A model generated the notes under the pieces. That model was not told the origin of the DNA. It did no database searches and worked only from the letters and a program-made list of their open reading frames with translations. A program made the translations under genes and the position numbers. DNA of 7,722 nucleotides from Mageeibacillus sp. UBA3708. Its GTDB lineage: Bacteria; Bacillota; Clostridia; Saccharofermentanales; Saccharofermentanaceae. Shown in pieces: positions 1 through 6,753 of the stretch. Positions within the stretch are counted from its first letter, which is position 1, and each line of letters starts with the position of its first letter. The stretch spans positions 1 through 7,722 of the forward strand of contig DFIB01000026.1 of NCBI GenBank assembly GCA_002371375.1, written 5' to 3'.

Positions 1-27
1 CATTTACTCTGCGCTCGCAGTAATTTT

Positions 28-52
28 GTTCCGGTAGATTTTTTACAGGAAC
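28..52. repeat. Inverted repeat GTTCC...GGAAC, copy 1
   Basis: GTTCCGGTA (28-36) faces TACAGGAAC (44-52), pairing at 8 of 9 positions around a 7-base T-rich loop. It sits exactly between two CTGCG palindromes, 19 bases after the start of its unit's palindrome. There is no T-run after the stem on either strand, so it does not look like an intrinsic terminator. Confidence 0.65.
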
Positions 53-78
53 GTTTACACTGCGCTCGCAGTAATCTT

Positions 79-103
79 GTTCCGGTAAATTTTTTACAGG
101 AAC
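79..103. repeat. Inverted repeat GTTCC...GGAAC, copy 2
   Basis: This is the second copy, 51 bp after the first and in the same phase. GTTCCGGTAAA faces TTTACAGGAAC, pairing at 10 of 11 positions with a 3-base T loop. The G-to-A change relative to copy 1 at position 88 lengthens the stem. The third array unit keeps only the right arm (GGAAC at 151-155). Confidence 0.65.
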
Positions 104-106
104 ATT

Positions 107-126
107 TAGTCTGCGTGCGCAGACTA
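107..126. repeat. Longest palindrome of the array, 9-bp arms
   Basis: TAGTCTGCG (107-115) and CGCAGACTA (118-126) are perfect reverse complements around a two-base TG centre. The core CTGCG/CGCAG is shared with the other units, but here both flanks (TAGT and ACTA) also match, so the arms are longer than in the other copies. As DNA it resembles a 20-bp dyad binding site; as RNA the two-base loop would force the inner pair to open. Confidence 0.75.
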
Positions 127-208
127 TTTGTGCATCTAAACCGATTCAGTGGAACATGTTTGCTGCGTACGCAGACTATTTGTGGTAACAGTTCAATATT
201 ACTCCGGA

Positions 209-682
209 TCAGAACAGATCGGAGAAGAACATAACCACATAGGTTCCTGTTCCCATTATTACTCCGGCAAGGACTACACCGAGCATTACGGCAAGAACAC
301 TGGACTTGAAATCCATATCGAGGATACTTGCAGCCAGCGTGCCTGTCCATGCACCGGTACCGGGCAGAGGTATTCCGACGAACAACAGAAGTGCAACAAA
401 AAGGCCTTTGCCGGCCTTCGCCTTCAGCTTCTCACCGCCTGAGTGACCTTTCTCAAGACAGAATGTGAAGAACTTACCTATGAACTTTTTGTCTTTGCCC
501 CATTCAAGCACCTTCCGTGCAAAGAAGAAAATAACGGGTACGGGAAGCATATTTGCCACTATACAAAGAATATATGCATTAATTGTAGGTATTCCTGACG
601 CAAGAGCGTAAGGAAGCGCGCCTCTGAGCTCGACCAGGGGTACCATAGAGATAAAGAAAGCTATTACATATTTCCAAAACAT
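209..682 (-). CDS. Small multidrug-export-type membrane protein (COG2426, PF06695)
   Basis: This 157-residue, strongly hydrophobic protein has the landmarks of the COG2426 / PF06695 'putative small multi-drug export' family: PLVELRGALPYA at residues 15-26, ANMLPVP at 43-49, and IPLPGTGAWTG at 104-114. The two proline/glycine-rich motifs sit at membrane re-entry-like positions, and a charged loop at about 58-92 (WGKDKK, GGEKLKAKAGKG) separates the halves. Length is normal for the family, so it looks complete. Experimental support for actual drug export is weak across the family, so the substrate should be treated as unknown. The only sensible start is the ATG at 682; a GGAGAA ribosome binding site at 693-698 lies about 10 nt upstream, slightly far but usable. 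It has its own promoter and is separated from pilT by a terminator, so it is a single-gene unit. No clear intrinsic terminator follows its stop, where the repeat array begins. Confidence 0.9.
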   Translation of the reverse strand: MFWKYVIAFFISMVPLVELRGALPYALASGIPTINAYILCIVANMLPVPVIFFFARKVLEWGKDKKFIGKFFTFCLEKGHSGGEKLKAKAGKGLFVALLLFVGIPLPGTGAWTGTLAASILDMDFKSSVLAVMLGVVLAGVIMGTGTYVVMFFSDLF

Positions 683-708
683 ACCAAAACCGTTCTCCGT
701 TATACAGA

Positions 709-737
709 ATCATAATATCCAGAAGATATTATCACAA
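709..737 (-). promoter_or_regulatory. Sigma-A-like promoter for the COG2426 gene
   Basis: On the minus strand, TTGTGA (732-737) and TATGAT (709-714) are spaced by 17 bp, a good match to the vegetative consensus. Transcription would begin near 702, giving a leader of about 20 nt that contains the GGAGAA ribosome binding site at 693-698. A second AT-rich hexamer, TATAAC, just downstream is a possible alternative -10. The promoter lies immediately after the pilT terminator, as expected for an independently expressed gene. Confidence 0.6.
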
Positions 738-750
738 ATCGGAGAAATAG

Positions 751-784
751 CAAAATATAAAGGGCGCCCTTCAAGGACGCCCCT
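751..784 (-). terminator. Intrinsic terminator after pilT
   Basis: On the minus strand a GC-rich stem of about 11 pairs (arms 774-784 and 760-770, two G-U wobbles) closes on a 3-nt loop and is followed at once by TTATATTTT. It lies 24 nt after the pilT stop codon. The T-tract is only on the minus-strand side, so it should act mainly on the pilT transcript. Confidence 0.85.
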
Positions 785-808
785 GCAGTATCACGATATG
801 GATCCGGA

Positions 809-1885
809 TCAGAATGTGTATGAAGACGATGTGGAATTACCCAAAGCTCTCTCGAGATCCTGCTGGTCATAAGAAGCAAGGAGTGCAGTTCTCTTGCTGA
901 TGAGACCGTCACGGAAGAGCCTTACAAGGTCTTCATTCAATGTGTGCATACCTTCCTTGTGACCTGACTGGATAGCACCGGGGATCATCTGGATCTTGTC
1001 CTCACGGATGAGGTTCGTGATAGCGTTTGTACCGACCATAACCTCAGTTGTAAGCACACGGCCGTTGCCGTCGATCGTAGGAAGGAGCTGCTGTGAGATA
1101 ACGCCTCTGATACAGTTAGCGAACTGTGAACGGATCGTTGACTGCTGCTCTACAGGGCTTGCATCGATGATTCTGTCGATAGTCTGTGCAGCACTCTGTG
1201 TGTGGAGTGTGGAAAGCACGAGGTGACCTGTCTCAGCAGCGGTGATAGCAGCGGAGATCGTCTCATAGTCACGCATCTCACCAACGAGGATGATATCAGG
1301 GTCTTCACGGAGAGATGAGTGGAGAGCCTCTGCAAATGAAGGTGTATCAATGTAGACCTGACGCTGATGGATCATAGCCCTGTCATGGGGATAGATATAC
1401 TCGATAGGATCCTCGATGGTAATAACATGCTTAGGCTCATTCTTGTTGATGTAGTCAACGACAGCAGCCATTGTAGTTGTCTTACCTGAACCCGTAGGAC
1501 CTGTGACAAGGAGAAGGCCATTCTGGGCAGTAGCAAGCGACTTGATGGCTTCAGGAAGTCCCAGATCATCAAACTCAGGGATCTTGGACATGAGAATACG
1601 GATACTTGCAGCGAGATTATTACGCTGATGATATATATTAGCTCTTATACGGACTTCGTTATCGATCATTACACCGATATCAAGGTCTTCACCTGATTCA
1701 ACTCTCTCGATCTCATGAGGAGTAAGAATCGTATAGATCATTGATTTGGATTCTTCAACGGTCGGGCGCTCGTCAAGAATGTGCAGGATACCGTATCTTC
1801 TTACGGCAAGGTTGGTTCCTTCAGTAATATGTACATCGGAACATTCATTCTCAATAGCATAATCCATCAGTTCTTCAAATGTCAT
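809..1885 (-). CDS. pilT: Type IV pilus retraction ATPase PilT
   Basis: This 358-residue hexameric motor ATPase depolymerises type IV pili at the cytoplasmic face of the membrane. All secretion-ATPase motifs are present: Walker A GPTGSGKTTT at 129-138, Asp box ITIEDPIEYI at 155-164, Walker B DIILVGEMRD at 197-206, and His box GHLVLSTLHT at 220-229. The N-terminal PAS-like domain opens with the typical SDVHIT (16-21). The C-terminal half carries AITNLIRE at 288-295, a one-residue variant (Arg to Thr) of the AIRNLIRE motif known to be needed for retraction, and EGMHTLNEDLVRL (311-323). These, the length, and the absence of the tetracysteine zinc site of PilB-type ATPases favour PilT over an assembly ATPase. 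The ATG at 1885 has GGAGGTG at 1891-1897, 5 nt upstream. It has its own promoter and terminator. No other pilus gene is in view, so the partner pilus system must be elsewhere. Confidence 0.95.
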   Translation of the reverse strand: MTFEELMDYAIENECSDVHITEGTNLAVRRYGILHILDERPTVEESKSMIYTILTPHEIERVESGEDLDIGVMIDNEVRIRANIYHQRNNLAASIRILMSKIPEFDDLGLPEAIKSLATAQNGLLLVTGPTGSGKTTTMAAVVDYINKNEPKHVITIEDPIEYIYPHDRAMIHQRQVYIDTPSFAEALHSSLREDPDIILVGEMRDYETISAAITAAETGHLVLSTLHTQSAAQTIDRIIDASPVEQQSTIRSQFANCIRGVISQQLLPTIDGNGRVLTTEVMVGTNAITNLIREDKIQMIPGAIQSGHKEGMHTLNEDLVRLFRDGLISKRTALLASYDQQDLERALGNSTSSSYTF

Positions 1886-1890
1886 AAGGG

Positions 1891-1922
1891 CACCTCCGAG
1901 TTTTAAACATGTAAGAATTATA
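1891..1922 (-). promoter_or_regulatory. pilT promoter -10 and ribosome binding site
   Basis: On the minus strand a perfect TATAAT lies at 1917-1922, with a strong ribosome binding site GGAGGTG at 1891-1897. The region 17 bp upstream of the -10 has no good -35 match (TATCAA at best), but the whole upstream stretch is A/T-rich, like an UP element. The start point would be near 1910, giving a leader of about 25 nt. The -10 call is by consensus only. Confidence 0.55.
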
Positions 1923-1973
1923 CAATATATATTTATTTTTTGATATATCTATTTACTCGAATGCATAAGACTG

Positions 1974-3278
1974 TCAGCGCTTATCCTTGGCGGCTTTATC
2001 CGTACTGCCCGTTCCCGTTCCGCAAGCCATGATAACACCGGCTGCAAATATCGTTACTGCCATGTTGCGGTATGTCATCCAGAAATGGATAGCCGAATGA
2101 TTCGACAGGACCACATACCACGCGAAAGGCATAAGTGCGATGAGCAGGAGCGGGATGAGAACAGATTCATCAGGTCTGAACCTGATCTTCTTTGCAATGA
2201 GGAAGATGACAAATCCCAGTACTGAACCTGAGATGATGCATAACGACAGCGGATCTCTGAACACTTCAAGGTTATATCCGATGACATCTATAACGTTGCC
2301 GGACTCTATCCCCGTCTCTTCATACGCGTTGGTAACTGTCCTCACAAGCACCTGATTTACTGCATTTGTAACAGTGTTACTCCCTGTAACGAGGTCACAA
2401 ATGATCCATTTGGACACCCACATGGAAGCGTAGCCGAAGCCCCAGGCAAAGCATGAGGTGACGGTGCGGATGAGGTTGTCTTTCGAGCTGAATCCGCCCA
2501 GAGCAAGAGCAAAGATCAGGGGTATTCCCAGGCTCATCAGCGGGTATGTCAGAAAGTCAAAATACGCTACACTGATACCGGCGGCAAGGAACAGCTTCCA
2601 TAGATTCTCGGATGAATACAGCTTGAAATGAAGCAGTATGAATGATAATACAAGCGTAATGTTGTAAATACAGGCGAACTGCATATTGAGGGCGGTACTG
2701 ACGGGATTGACGAGCAGGATCGTTACCAGAAGCGGCAATATAAACCTGCGCAGAACGCCTGCCTTATGCAGTTCCAGCAAGATCAGCACAAACATCAGAG
2801 TCTGAAATACCGCATTAACGATCCTTATCCCCGTTATGCCGGTAACCATCAGCAGCGGCTTGATCAAAATGAGATAGCCGTGCCAGTATCTTGAATATGA
2901 TACAAGGATGGTTGAGTTCTCCTCAGAAGGATCGAGCATCCTTATCAGGTAACCGGACTTAGCATACGCCTCGGGATCTGTGACATAGCAGTAAGGACTG
3001 AGAAGTGCTTTGTTGAGAGCCTTGCCATTCCCTTTGTAAGCAGCTTCGCTCAGCATTATGGAATCGGTATAGTTATCCATCCTGGTGCTGGTGAGCCACG
3101 GAACATAGAGATTAGTAAGCCCCTCCATGTCGTAAACCGGAGATGAATCTCTGACATGCTCCCTGATTCCGTCGACCGGAAGCAGATATGCAGCAAAAAG
3201 GAGCGCCGTACCGAGTATAGCTGACAGTATGACTGCCGACAGTATGAATACGGTATTCTTCAGCAGCTTCTTTGCCAT
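1974..3278 (-). CDS. Polytopic membrane protein, unknown function, GT-C-like
   Basis: I do not recognise a named family for this 434-residue protein. It has an N-terminal membrane helix (about 8-34), then an external-looking soluble segment of about 90 residues (39-130), then some eight further hydrophobic segments. Residues 128-134 (YSRYWHG) lead into the second helix, and SNHSAIHFWMTYRN (392-405) precedes the last. This layout, one helix, an extracytoplasmic loop and then a helical bundle, resembles GT-C glycosyltransferase-like proteins, but I see no decisive catalytic motif. The chosen start is the ATG at 3278 (MAKKLLKN), 7 nt after the stop of the upstream gene. An in-frame ATG at 3350 would add 24 polar residues and overlap that gene by about 65 nt. 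The ribosome binding site at 3278 is weak, so translational coupling is likely. It is the last gene of the four-gene operon, and no hairpin terminator follows its stop. Confidence 0.85.
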   Translation of the reverse strand: MAKKLLKNTVFILSAVILSAILGTALLFAAYLLPVDGIREHVRDSSPVYDMEGLTNLYVPWLTSTRMDNYTDSIMLSEAAYKGNGKALNKALLSPYCYVTDPEAYAKSGYLIRMLDPSEENSTILVSYSRYWHGYLILIKPLLMVTGITGIRIVNAVFQTLMFVLILLELHKAGVLRRFILPLLVTILLVNPVSTALNMQFACIYNITLVLSFILLHFKLYSSENLWKLFLAAGISVAYFDFLTYPLMSLGIPLIFALALGGFSSKDNLIRTVTSCFAWGFGYASMWVSKWIICDLVTGSNTVTNAVNQVLVRTVTNAYEETGIESGNVIDVIGYNLEVFRDPLSLCIISGSVLGFVIFLIAKKIRFRPDESVLIPLLLIALMPFAWYVVLSNHSAIHFWMTYRNMAVTIFAAGVIMACGTGTGSTDKAAKDKR

Positions 3279-3285
3279 AGGATGA

Positions 3286-4008
3286 TCAGCCCCAGGGACT
3301 TGCCGATGGAGCAGGGCTGCACATCGGACATTCCTTGTCGTCAGGTCCAAGCTCTATTCCGCAGACGGGGCAATACCTGGCATCACGTCCCTTAATAGGG
3401 CCGTAATCAGGAATGGTATCATCTATGGTGTGGATATTATCACCCTTTGCAGCCGCAGCGTATGCCGCGGTAGCCTCACGCCGGTTGTGCTCGCGTTCAA
3501 GTTCATTGAGGGTATTGGATCTCCTCTGAGCCGCGGTGTGAACCTTCTTCTCAATGACGAGCATTACCCACAGCCATGCGAGCGGAAGCATAAAGCAAAT
3601 ATTCGGTATCGTACGTGCATAGATCAAGATGAGCACTGACCAGATCGGGATACCGACCATACAGTAGACCTGGAAGTTATCGTCAACATTACCGAGAAGG
3701 ACATTGATGACAAATCCGGTAACGACAATATTAATGACTACCGAGAATATGGTATATGCAAGCGTGAGACCGGGGGCCTCCGTAACTGAAGAGAAAACGG
3801 ATGAATAATCGCTTCCGTATTTCTGGATTATCTTGTCCAGGGCCGCTTTCTGAGTGAAGTACACCATTAATCCCAGCACGATATTCGCCACTGCATATAG
3901 TGCAACAAAGGCGATCAGAATCTTCATGTTAAGAGGTGACATCCTGAGGAAAGGCGGATATCTTCTGCTCTCTATCTCATATGCTTCATCGAAATTGGAC
4001 TTGCTCAT
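3286..4008 (-). CDS. Four-helix membrane protein with C-terminal zinc ribbon
   Basis: This 240-residue protein has a short polar N-terminus (1-25), hydrophobic segments at about 28-50, 80-105, 113-131 and 133-152, then a charged, helix-prone linker (153-190) and a zinc-ribbon-like C-terminus with CPVC at 213-216 and CPMC at 227-230. The Cys pairs sit on the side opposite a short hydrophobic N-terminus, most simply the cytoplasm. No catalytic motif is visible; the ribbon suggests a scaffold or regulatory partner role, which is inference. The start at 4008 overlaps the upstream stop as ATGA and has AAGGAGAG at 4015-4022 six nt upstream. A longer frame from 4053 would add 15 Gln/Glu-rich residues and overlap the upstream gene by 49 nt; the ribosome binding site argues for 4008. 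Genes on both sides encode polytopic membrane proteins in the same operon. Function unknown. Confidence 0.85.
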   Translation of the reverse strand: MSKSNFDEAYEIESRRYPPFLRMSPLNMKILIAFVALYAVANIVLGLMVYFTQKAALDKIIQKYGSDYSSVFSSVTEAPGLTLAYTIFSVVINIVVTGFVINVLLGNVDDNFQVYCMVGIPIWSVLILIYARTIPNICFMLPLAWLWVMLVIEKKVHTAAQRRSNTLNELEREHNRREATAAYAAAAKGDNIHTIDDTIPDYGPIKGRDARYCPVCGIELGPDDKECPMCSPAPSASPWG

Positions 4009-6746
4009 TTGTAACTCTCCTTCAACCTGTTCTTTTTGTTGTTCCTGTTCCATATCAGGATAGTTCCCGCAAAAAGAACTAACCCAACCCCACTCACCGT
4101 CAACCCGGCTGTAAGACCGGGCATCCAGTATCTTAATTCTACCACATGATCGCCTGAAGGAATCTCAATTCCCATAAAGGCGGTATTGGCCTTGTAAAGC
4201 TCGACTTTCTTACCGTCAAGATAAGCAGTCCATCCGTTCAGCTCCGGGATCGACAATACGAGGAACCTGTCACGGTCGCTGCTGATCGTTCCCTTCATGG
4301 ATCTGTTGCCGTATTCCACATTCTCCAGGACACATTCCCTGAGGCTGTCTGCCCGGTCTGCATAATCCTTCATTGAATCACACCATATCTCAACGCCGCC
4401 CAGAGTGAACGAACCCTTATTGTCAAAGGTTATCGCCGCCCTTGTATATCCGTCTTCGGTGTACCCGAGATCCAGCAGCATAGTATCCTGACCGGTATAG
4501 TAGATGTATCCGTAATCGGTATATGTACAAACTGTCGTCGACTTACCCGTGCTAACGTTCAGGAGCATGTAGTTGCCCTTGACATAGTCGAATCGCATAT
4601 CTTTCAGCCTGATGTAGGTATTCGTACCGGGAAGTCCTTTGAACTCGATGATCATCATCGCATTCGGATTCTGCATCACATATTTATCGCCCTCTTTATT
4701 GATTCCGGCAAATCCTACGATCTTGCAGGGGACCTCCGTGGCAGTCTTCTCTATATCCTTTACCCTGTCAAGCTTTACGGATGAAGGCTCCTTATTGATT
4801 ATTACGCTTTCCATCATTGCTTCCTGCTTATCAAGTGCCCACAGCTTCTCATAATCATCCCTGAGCATGTAAGAGTCGTACGTGTAACCGATAGGGAGCG
4901 CATGTTCGTTCTCTGTTATCACATCTTTGTACGAATCCGCCGTTATCGTCTCGCGGTCGGTAAAATCATAAGGAACTATCGAATAATCGGTCCTCCTGTC
5001 CACAAAATACTTAACTGAAGACAGTGTGAGCATCTGAGGTCTTGCATTGATACCCAGAAACCTGTGCTTGTTATGGAATCTGGCCAGCTCCATCTCCGAG
5101 ATCCATTCTTCATATCCCCTGCTCCAACCGAAATAAGGATATCCCGTCATTGTATTCACGCCGAAATGGAATCCCGATGCAGACCCTTTGTACGGTACCG
5201 CATTGCCGTCAACCCTGTAGTAACTCTTGTCATTGTTGATGGTATCGCTTATACCTGCGGAATAAAGGTAGTCCGCCTTAATGGTATCCATGCCGTTCTT
5301 GTAGAACTGTGTAAGATAGATATTGTGGTATATGAACGTCGCCGTATAGGCTACCGATACGCATGTCATGATCAGGCAGAAGAGCGATATTACGATATTC
5401 CCCGCCCTGGTCTTCTTCTTCGTTATCAGTGCGATTACGGCTACAGCTGCAGTCGTTCCGAAGGTGATGACATAAGGCCATACCTCACGGGAATCTGCTG
5501 CCTGAAGGAGGTATGCAGCAATGCTGTAAGCAAGAACTGCGGCAATGACAACAACAGCCTTCCATCGCGTAAGCTCTCTAATCCTCGACAACTCGATAAC
5601 CGTTATGAACACATTGAACAGAGCATATCCGAAGCAGAATCTGTTGGCTATGTTGCTGAAGCCTGACATGACAAATGCAAATACGGGAATTAAGTGCATA
5701 ATTGTCAGGATGACCCAGATAACCTTGAGATGCCTGACTTCCTTGCGCTTGTCCATGAAGAACATTATAATCGCGGGAAGCACTATGGCAGCAAAGCTGA
5801 CGAACATCCAGTTGGTATGTGTGGAATGATTGACGGAGAAATTGATAAAGAAATTCCTGAAGTAATTCTCACCATACAGCCACAGATCGAGATTTGCCGC
5901 AAGAGACAGATCAGATCTGCCGTCACCCGTCATGCTTATAAACGAAGGTATCATTACGGCGGCAGACAGGAGCACTCCGAGAACACCCCACAATACTACG
6001 TTCATCAGCTTTATAAACTTCTCCTTGAGCTTAAGATCCCTTCCCTTGCAGATAAGTCTCGTAACTGAATAAAGTGCGACGAACATCGCCTGCATACATG
6101 AGAAATACAATCCCCACTGCGCAGTGAGCGACAGAAAGACCGTTATTGTAAGAAGTACCGAACGTTCACCTCTAAGGGCGCGCTCTGTGCCTATGATAAG
6201 TACCGGAAGGAGAACGACGGGCACCATGAAATGAGGGTGCCTTACTCCCGTATATATCGAATACCCGCTGAACACATACGCAATCGCACCGATGATCACC
6301 GGGAACGGCTTCTGCTTGAAGTAAAAGCACATGGCAGAGAATGTAAGCCCGGCAAGATAGAAGTTGCCGATGACCATTATCGTATAGAAAGTATCCATAT
6401 TCTCAGAAGGCCAGAACGCCGCCAGAAGATGAGGCAGTCCAACCTGGAGATCATGTACCGTAAAGCCCGTTCTGAAATCATACAGAGGCCACACGAGGCC
6501 CTGTCCCGATATCAGGCTGTTCCACAATGCATGCGCATTGTCACTTATGTAAAGTAGTCTCGCAAAATGCTGATCGGTTCCGTCCGTGGACCACACGAAT
6601 CCCAGTCCTGCATTTGTTATCTTGAAGAAAACGGCATACTGAACAACTGCGAAGAGAACCGTATAGTGAAGCGCATAAAGGAGAAACAGCTTCCATCCCT
6701 TAAGATCATTCCACAACGACATGTATCTCTTCGCAATCTTACCCAT
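4005..6746 (-). CDS. YfhO-family bacterial membrane protein
   Basis: This 913-residue protein matches the YfhO family (GT-C-like fold) in length and layout. A helix at about 19-40 is followed by a first external loop with DGTDQH at 55-60, then a dozen or so helices to about 470, including the family-like segment NRFCFGYALFN (368-378). A large extracytoplasmic domain (about 480-870) ends in the highly typical NGWTAYLDGKKVELYKANTA stretch (837-856), followed by GDHVVELRYWMPG (865-877) and a last helix at 881-899, then a basic tail. Characterised YfhO homologues act in adding sugars from lipid-linked donors to surface polymers such as lipoteichoic acid; the acceptor here is unknown. The start at 6746 lies 7 nt after the stop of the acyl-CoA synthetase gene and has no strong ribosome binding site. 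An ATG at 6722 (residue 9) is a possible alternative. The 3' end overlaps the next gene by 4 nt. Confidence 0.9.
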   Translation of the reverse strand: MGKIAKRYMSLWNDLKGWKLFLLYALHYTVLFAVVQYAVFFKITNAGLGFVWSTDGTDQHFARLLYISDNAHALWNSLISGQGLVWPLYDFRTGFTVHDLQVGLPHLLAAFWPSENMDTFYTIMVIGNFYLAGLTFSAMCFYFKQKPFPVIIGAIAYVFSGYSIYTGVRHPHFMVPVVLLPVLIIGTERALRGERSVLLTITVFLSLTAQWGLYFSCMQAMFVALYSVTRLICKGRDLKLKEKFIKLMNVVLWGVLGVLLSAAVMIPSFISMTGDGRSDLSLAANLDLWLYGENYFRNFFINFSVNHSTHTNWMFVSFAAIVLPAIIMFFMDKRKEVRHLKVIWVILTIMHLIPVFAFVMSGFSNIANRFCFGYALFNVFITVIELSRIRELTRWKAVVVIAAVLAYSIAAYLLQAADSREVWPYVITFGTTAAVAVIALITKKKTRAGNIVISLFCLIMTCVSVAYTATFIYHNIYLTQFYKNGMDTIKADYLYSAGISDTINNDKSYYRVDGNAVPYKGSASGFHFGVNTMTGYPYFGWSRGYEEWISEMELARFHNKHRFLGINARPQMLTLSSVKYFVDRRTDYSIVPYDFTDRETITADSYKDVITENEHALPIGYTYDSYMLRDDYEKLWALDKQEAMMESVIINKEPSSVKLDRVKDIEKTATEVPCKIVGFAGINKEGDKYVMQNPNAMMIIEFKGLPGTNTYIRLKDMRFDYVKGNYMLLNVSTGKSTTVCTYTDYGYIYYTGQDTMLLDLGYTEDGYTRAAITFDNKGSFTLGGVEIWCDSMKDYADRADSLRECVLENVEYGNRSMKGTISSDRDRFLVLSIPELNGWTAYLDGKKVELYKANTAFMGIEIPSGDHVVELRYWMPGLTAGLTVSGVGLVLFAGTILIWNRNNKKNRLKESYK
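4015..4022 (-). promoter_or_regulatory. Ribosome binding site deciding the zinc-ribbon gene start
   Basis: AAGGAGAG on the minus strand lies six nt before the ATG at 4008, inside the last codons of the YfhO-family gene. Together with the ATGA overlap it indicates coupled translation and favours 4008 over the upstream in-frame ATG at 4053. Confidence 0.75.
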
Positions 6747-6753
6747 TACAAGT

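Larger units (their letters stand above)
1..185. repeat. Tandem array of ~51-bp palindromic units, non-coding
   Basis: Four copies of the 12-bp element CTGCG-NN-CGCAG start at 9, 60, 111 and 163, giving spacings of 51, 51 and 52 bp. The two-base centres are CT, CT, TG and TA. Units 9-59 and 60-110 differ at about 5 of 51 positions. The third unit (111-162) keeps the palindrome, the TTGT that follows and the GGAAC near its end, but is otherwise diverged. The fourth (from 163) matches the third over its first 22 bases with one mismatch, then decays toward the 3' end of the neighbouring gene. Bases 1-8 resemble the end of a preceding unit, so the array probably extends beyond the left edge. It lies downstream of the last minus-strand gene, whose stop is at 209. 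No open reading frame in it is credible. Function unknown; candidates are a REP/BIME-like extragenic repeat, a protein-binding array, or structured 3' RNA. Confidence 0.85.

Noticed and set aside
107..126. Intrinsic terminator for the COG2426 gene
   Set aside because: The stem has only a two-base loop and no T-run follows it on the minus strand, so it does not fit a terminator in the needed direction.
1..185. CRISPR array
   Set aside because: The first two units are nearly identical over the whole 51 bp, including what would be spacers, and the strictly shared part is only a 12-bp dyad. No cas gene is present.
149..442. 97-residue plus-strand open frame crossing from the repeat array into the COG2426 gene
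   Set aside because: It is mostly antisense to a conserved membrane protein, with a Cys/His/Tyr-rich composition typical of a shadow frame and no ribosome binding site.
203..814. Identical 12-mer TCCGGATCAGAA spanning both the COG2426 gene stop and the pilT stop (203-214 and 803-814)
   Set aside because: About two 12-base matches are expected by chance among all position pairs of a 7.7-kb window, and the flanks do not match.
5064..5666. 200-residue plus-strand open frame
   Set aside because: It is antisense to the well-supported YfhO-family gene, has a composition typical of a shadow frame, and has no ribosome binding site or recognisable motif.
6115..6126. Perfect palindrome CACTGCGCAGTG inside the YfhO-family gene, similar to the array dyad
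   Set aside because: It lies in coding sequence, lacks the two-base centre of the array element, and has no repeated neighbours.
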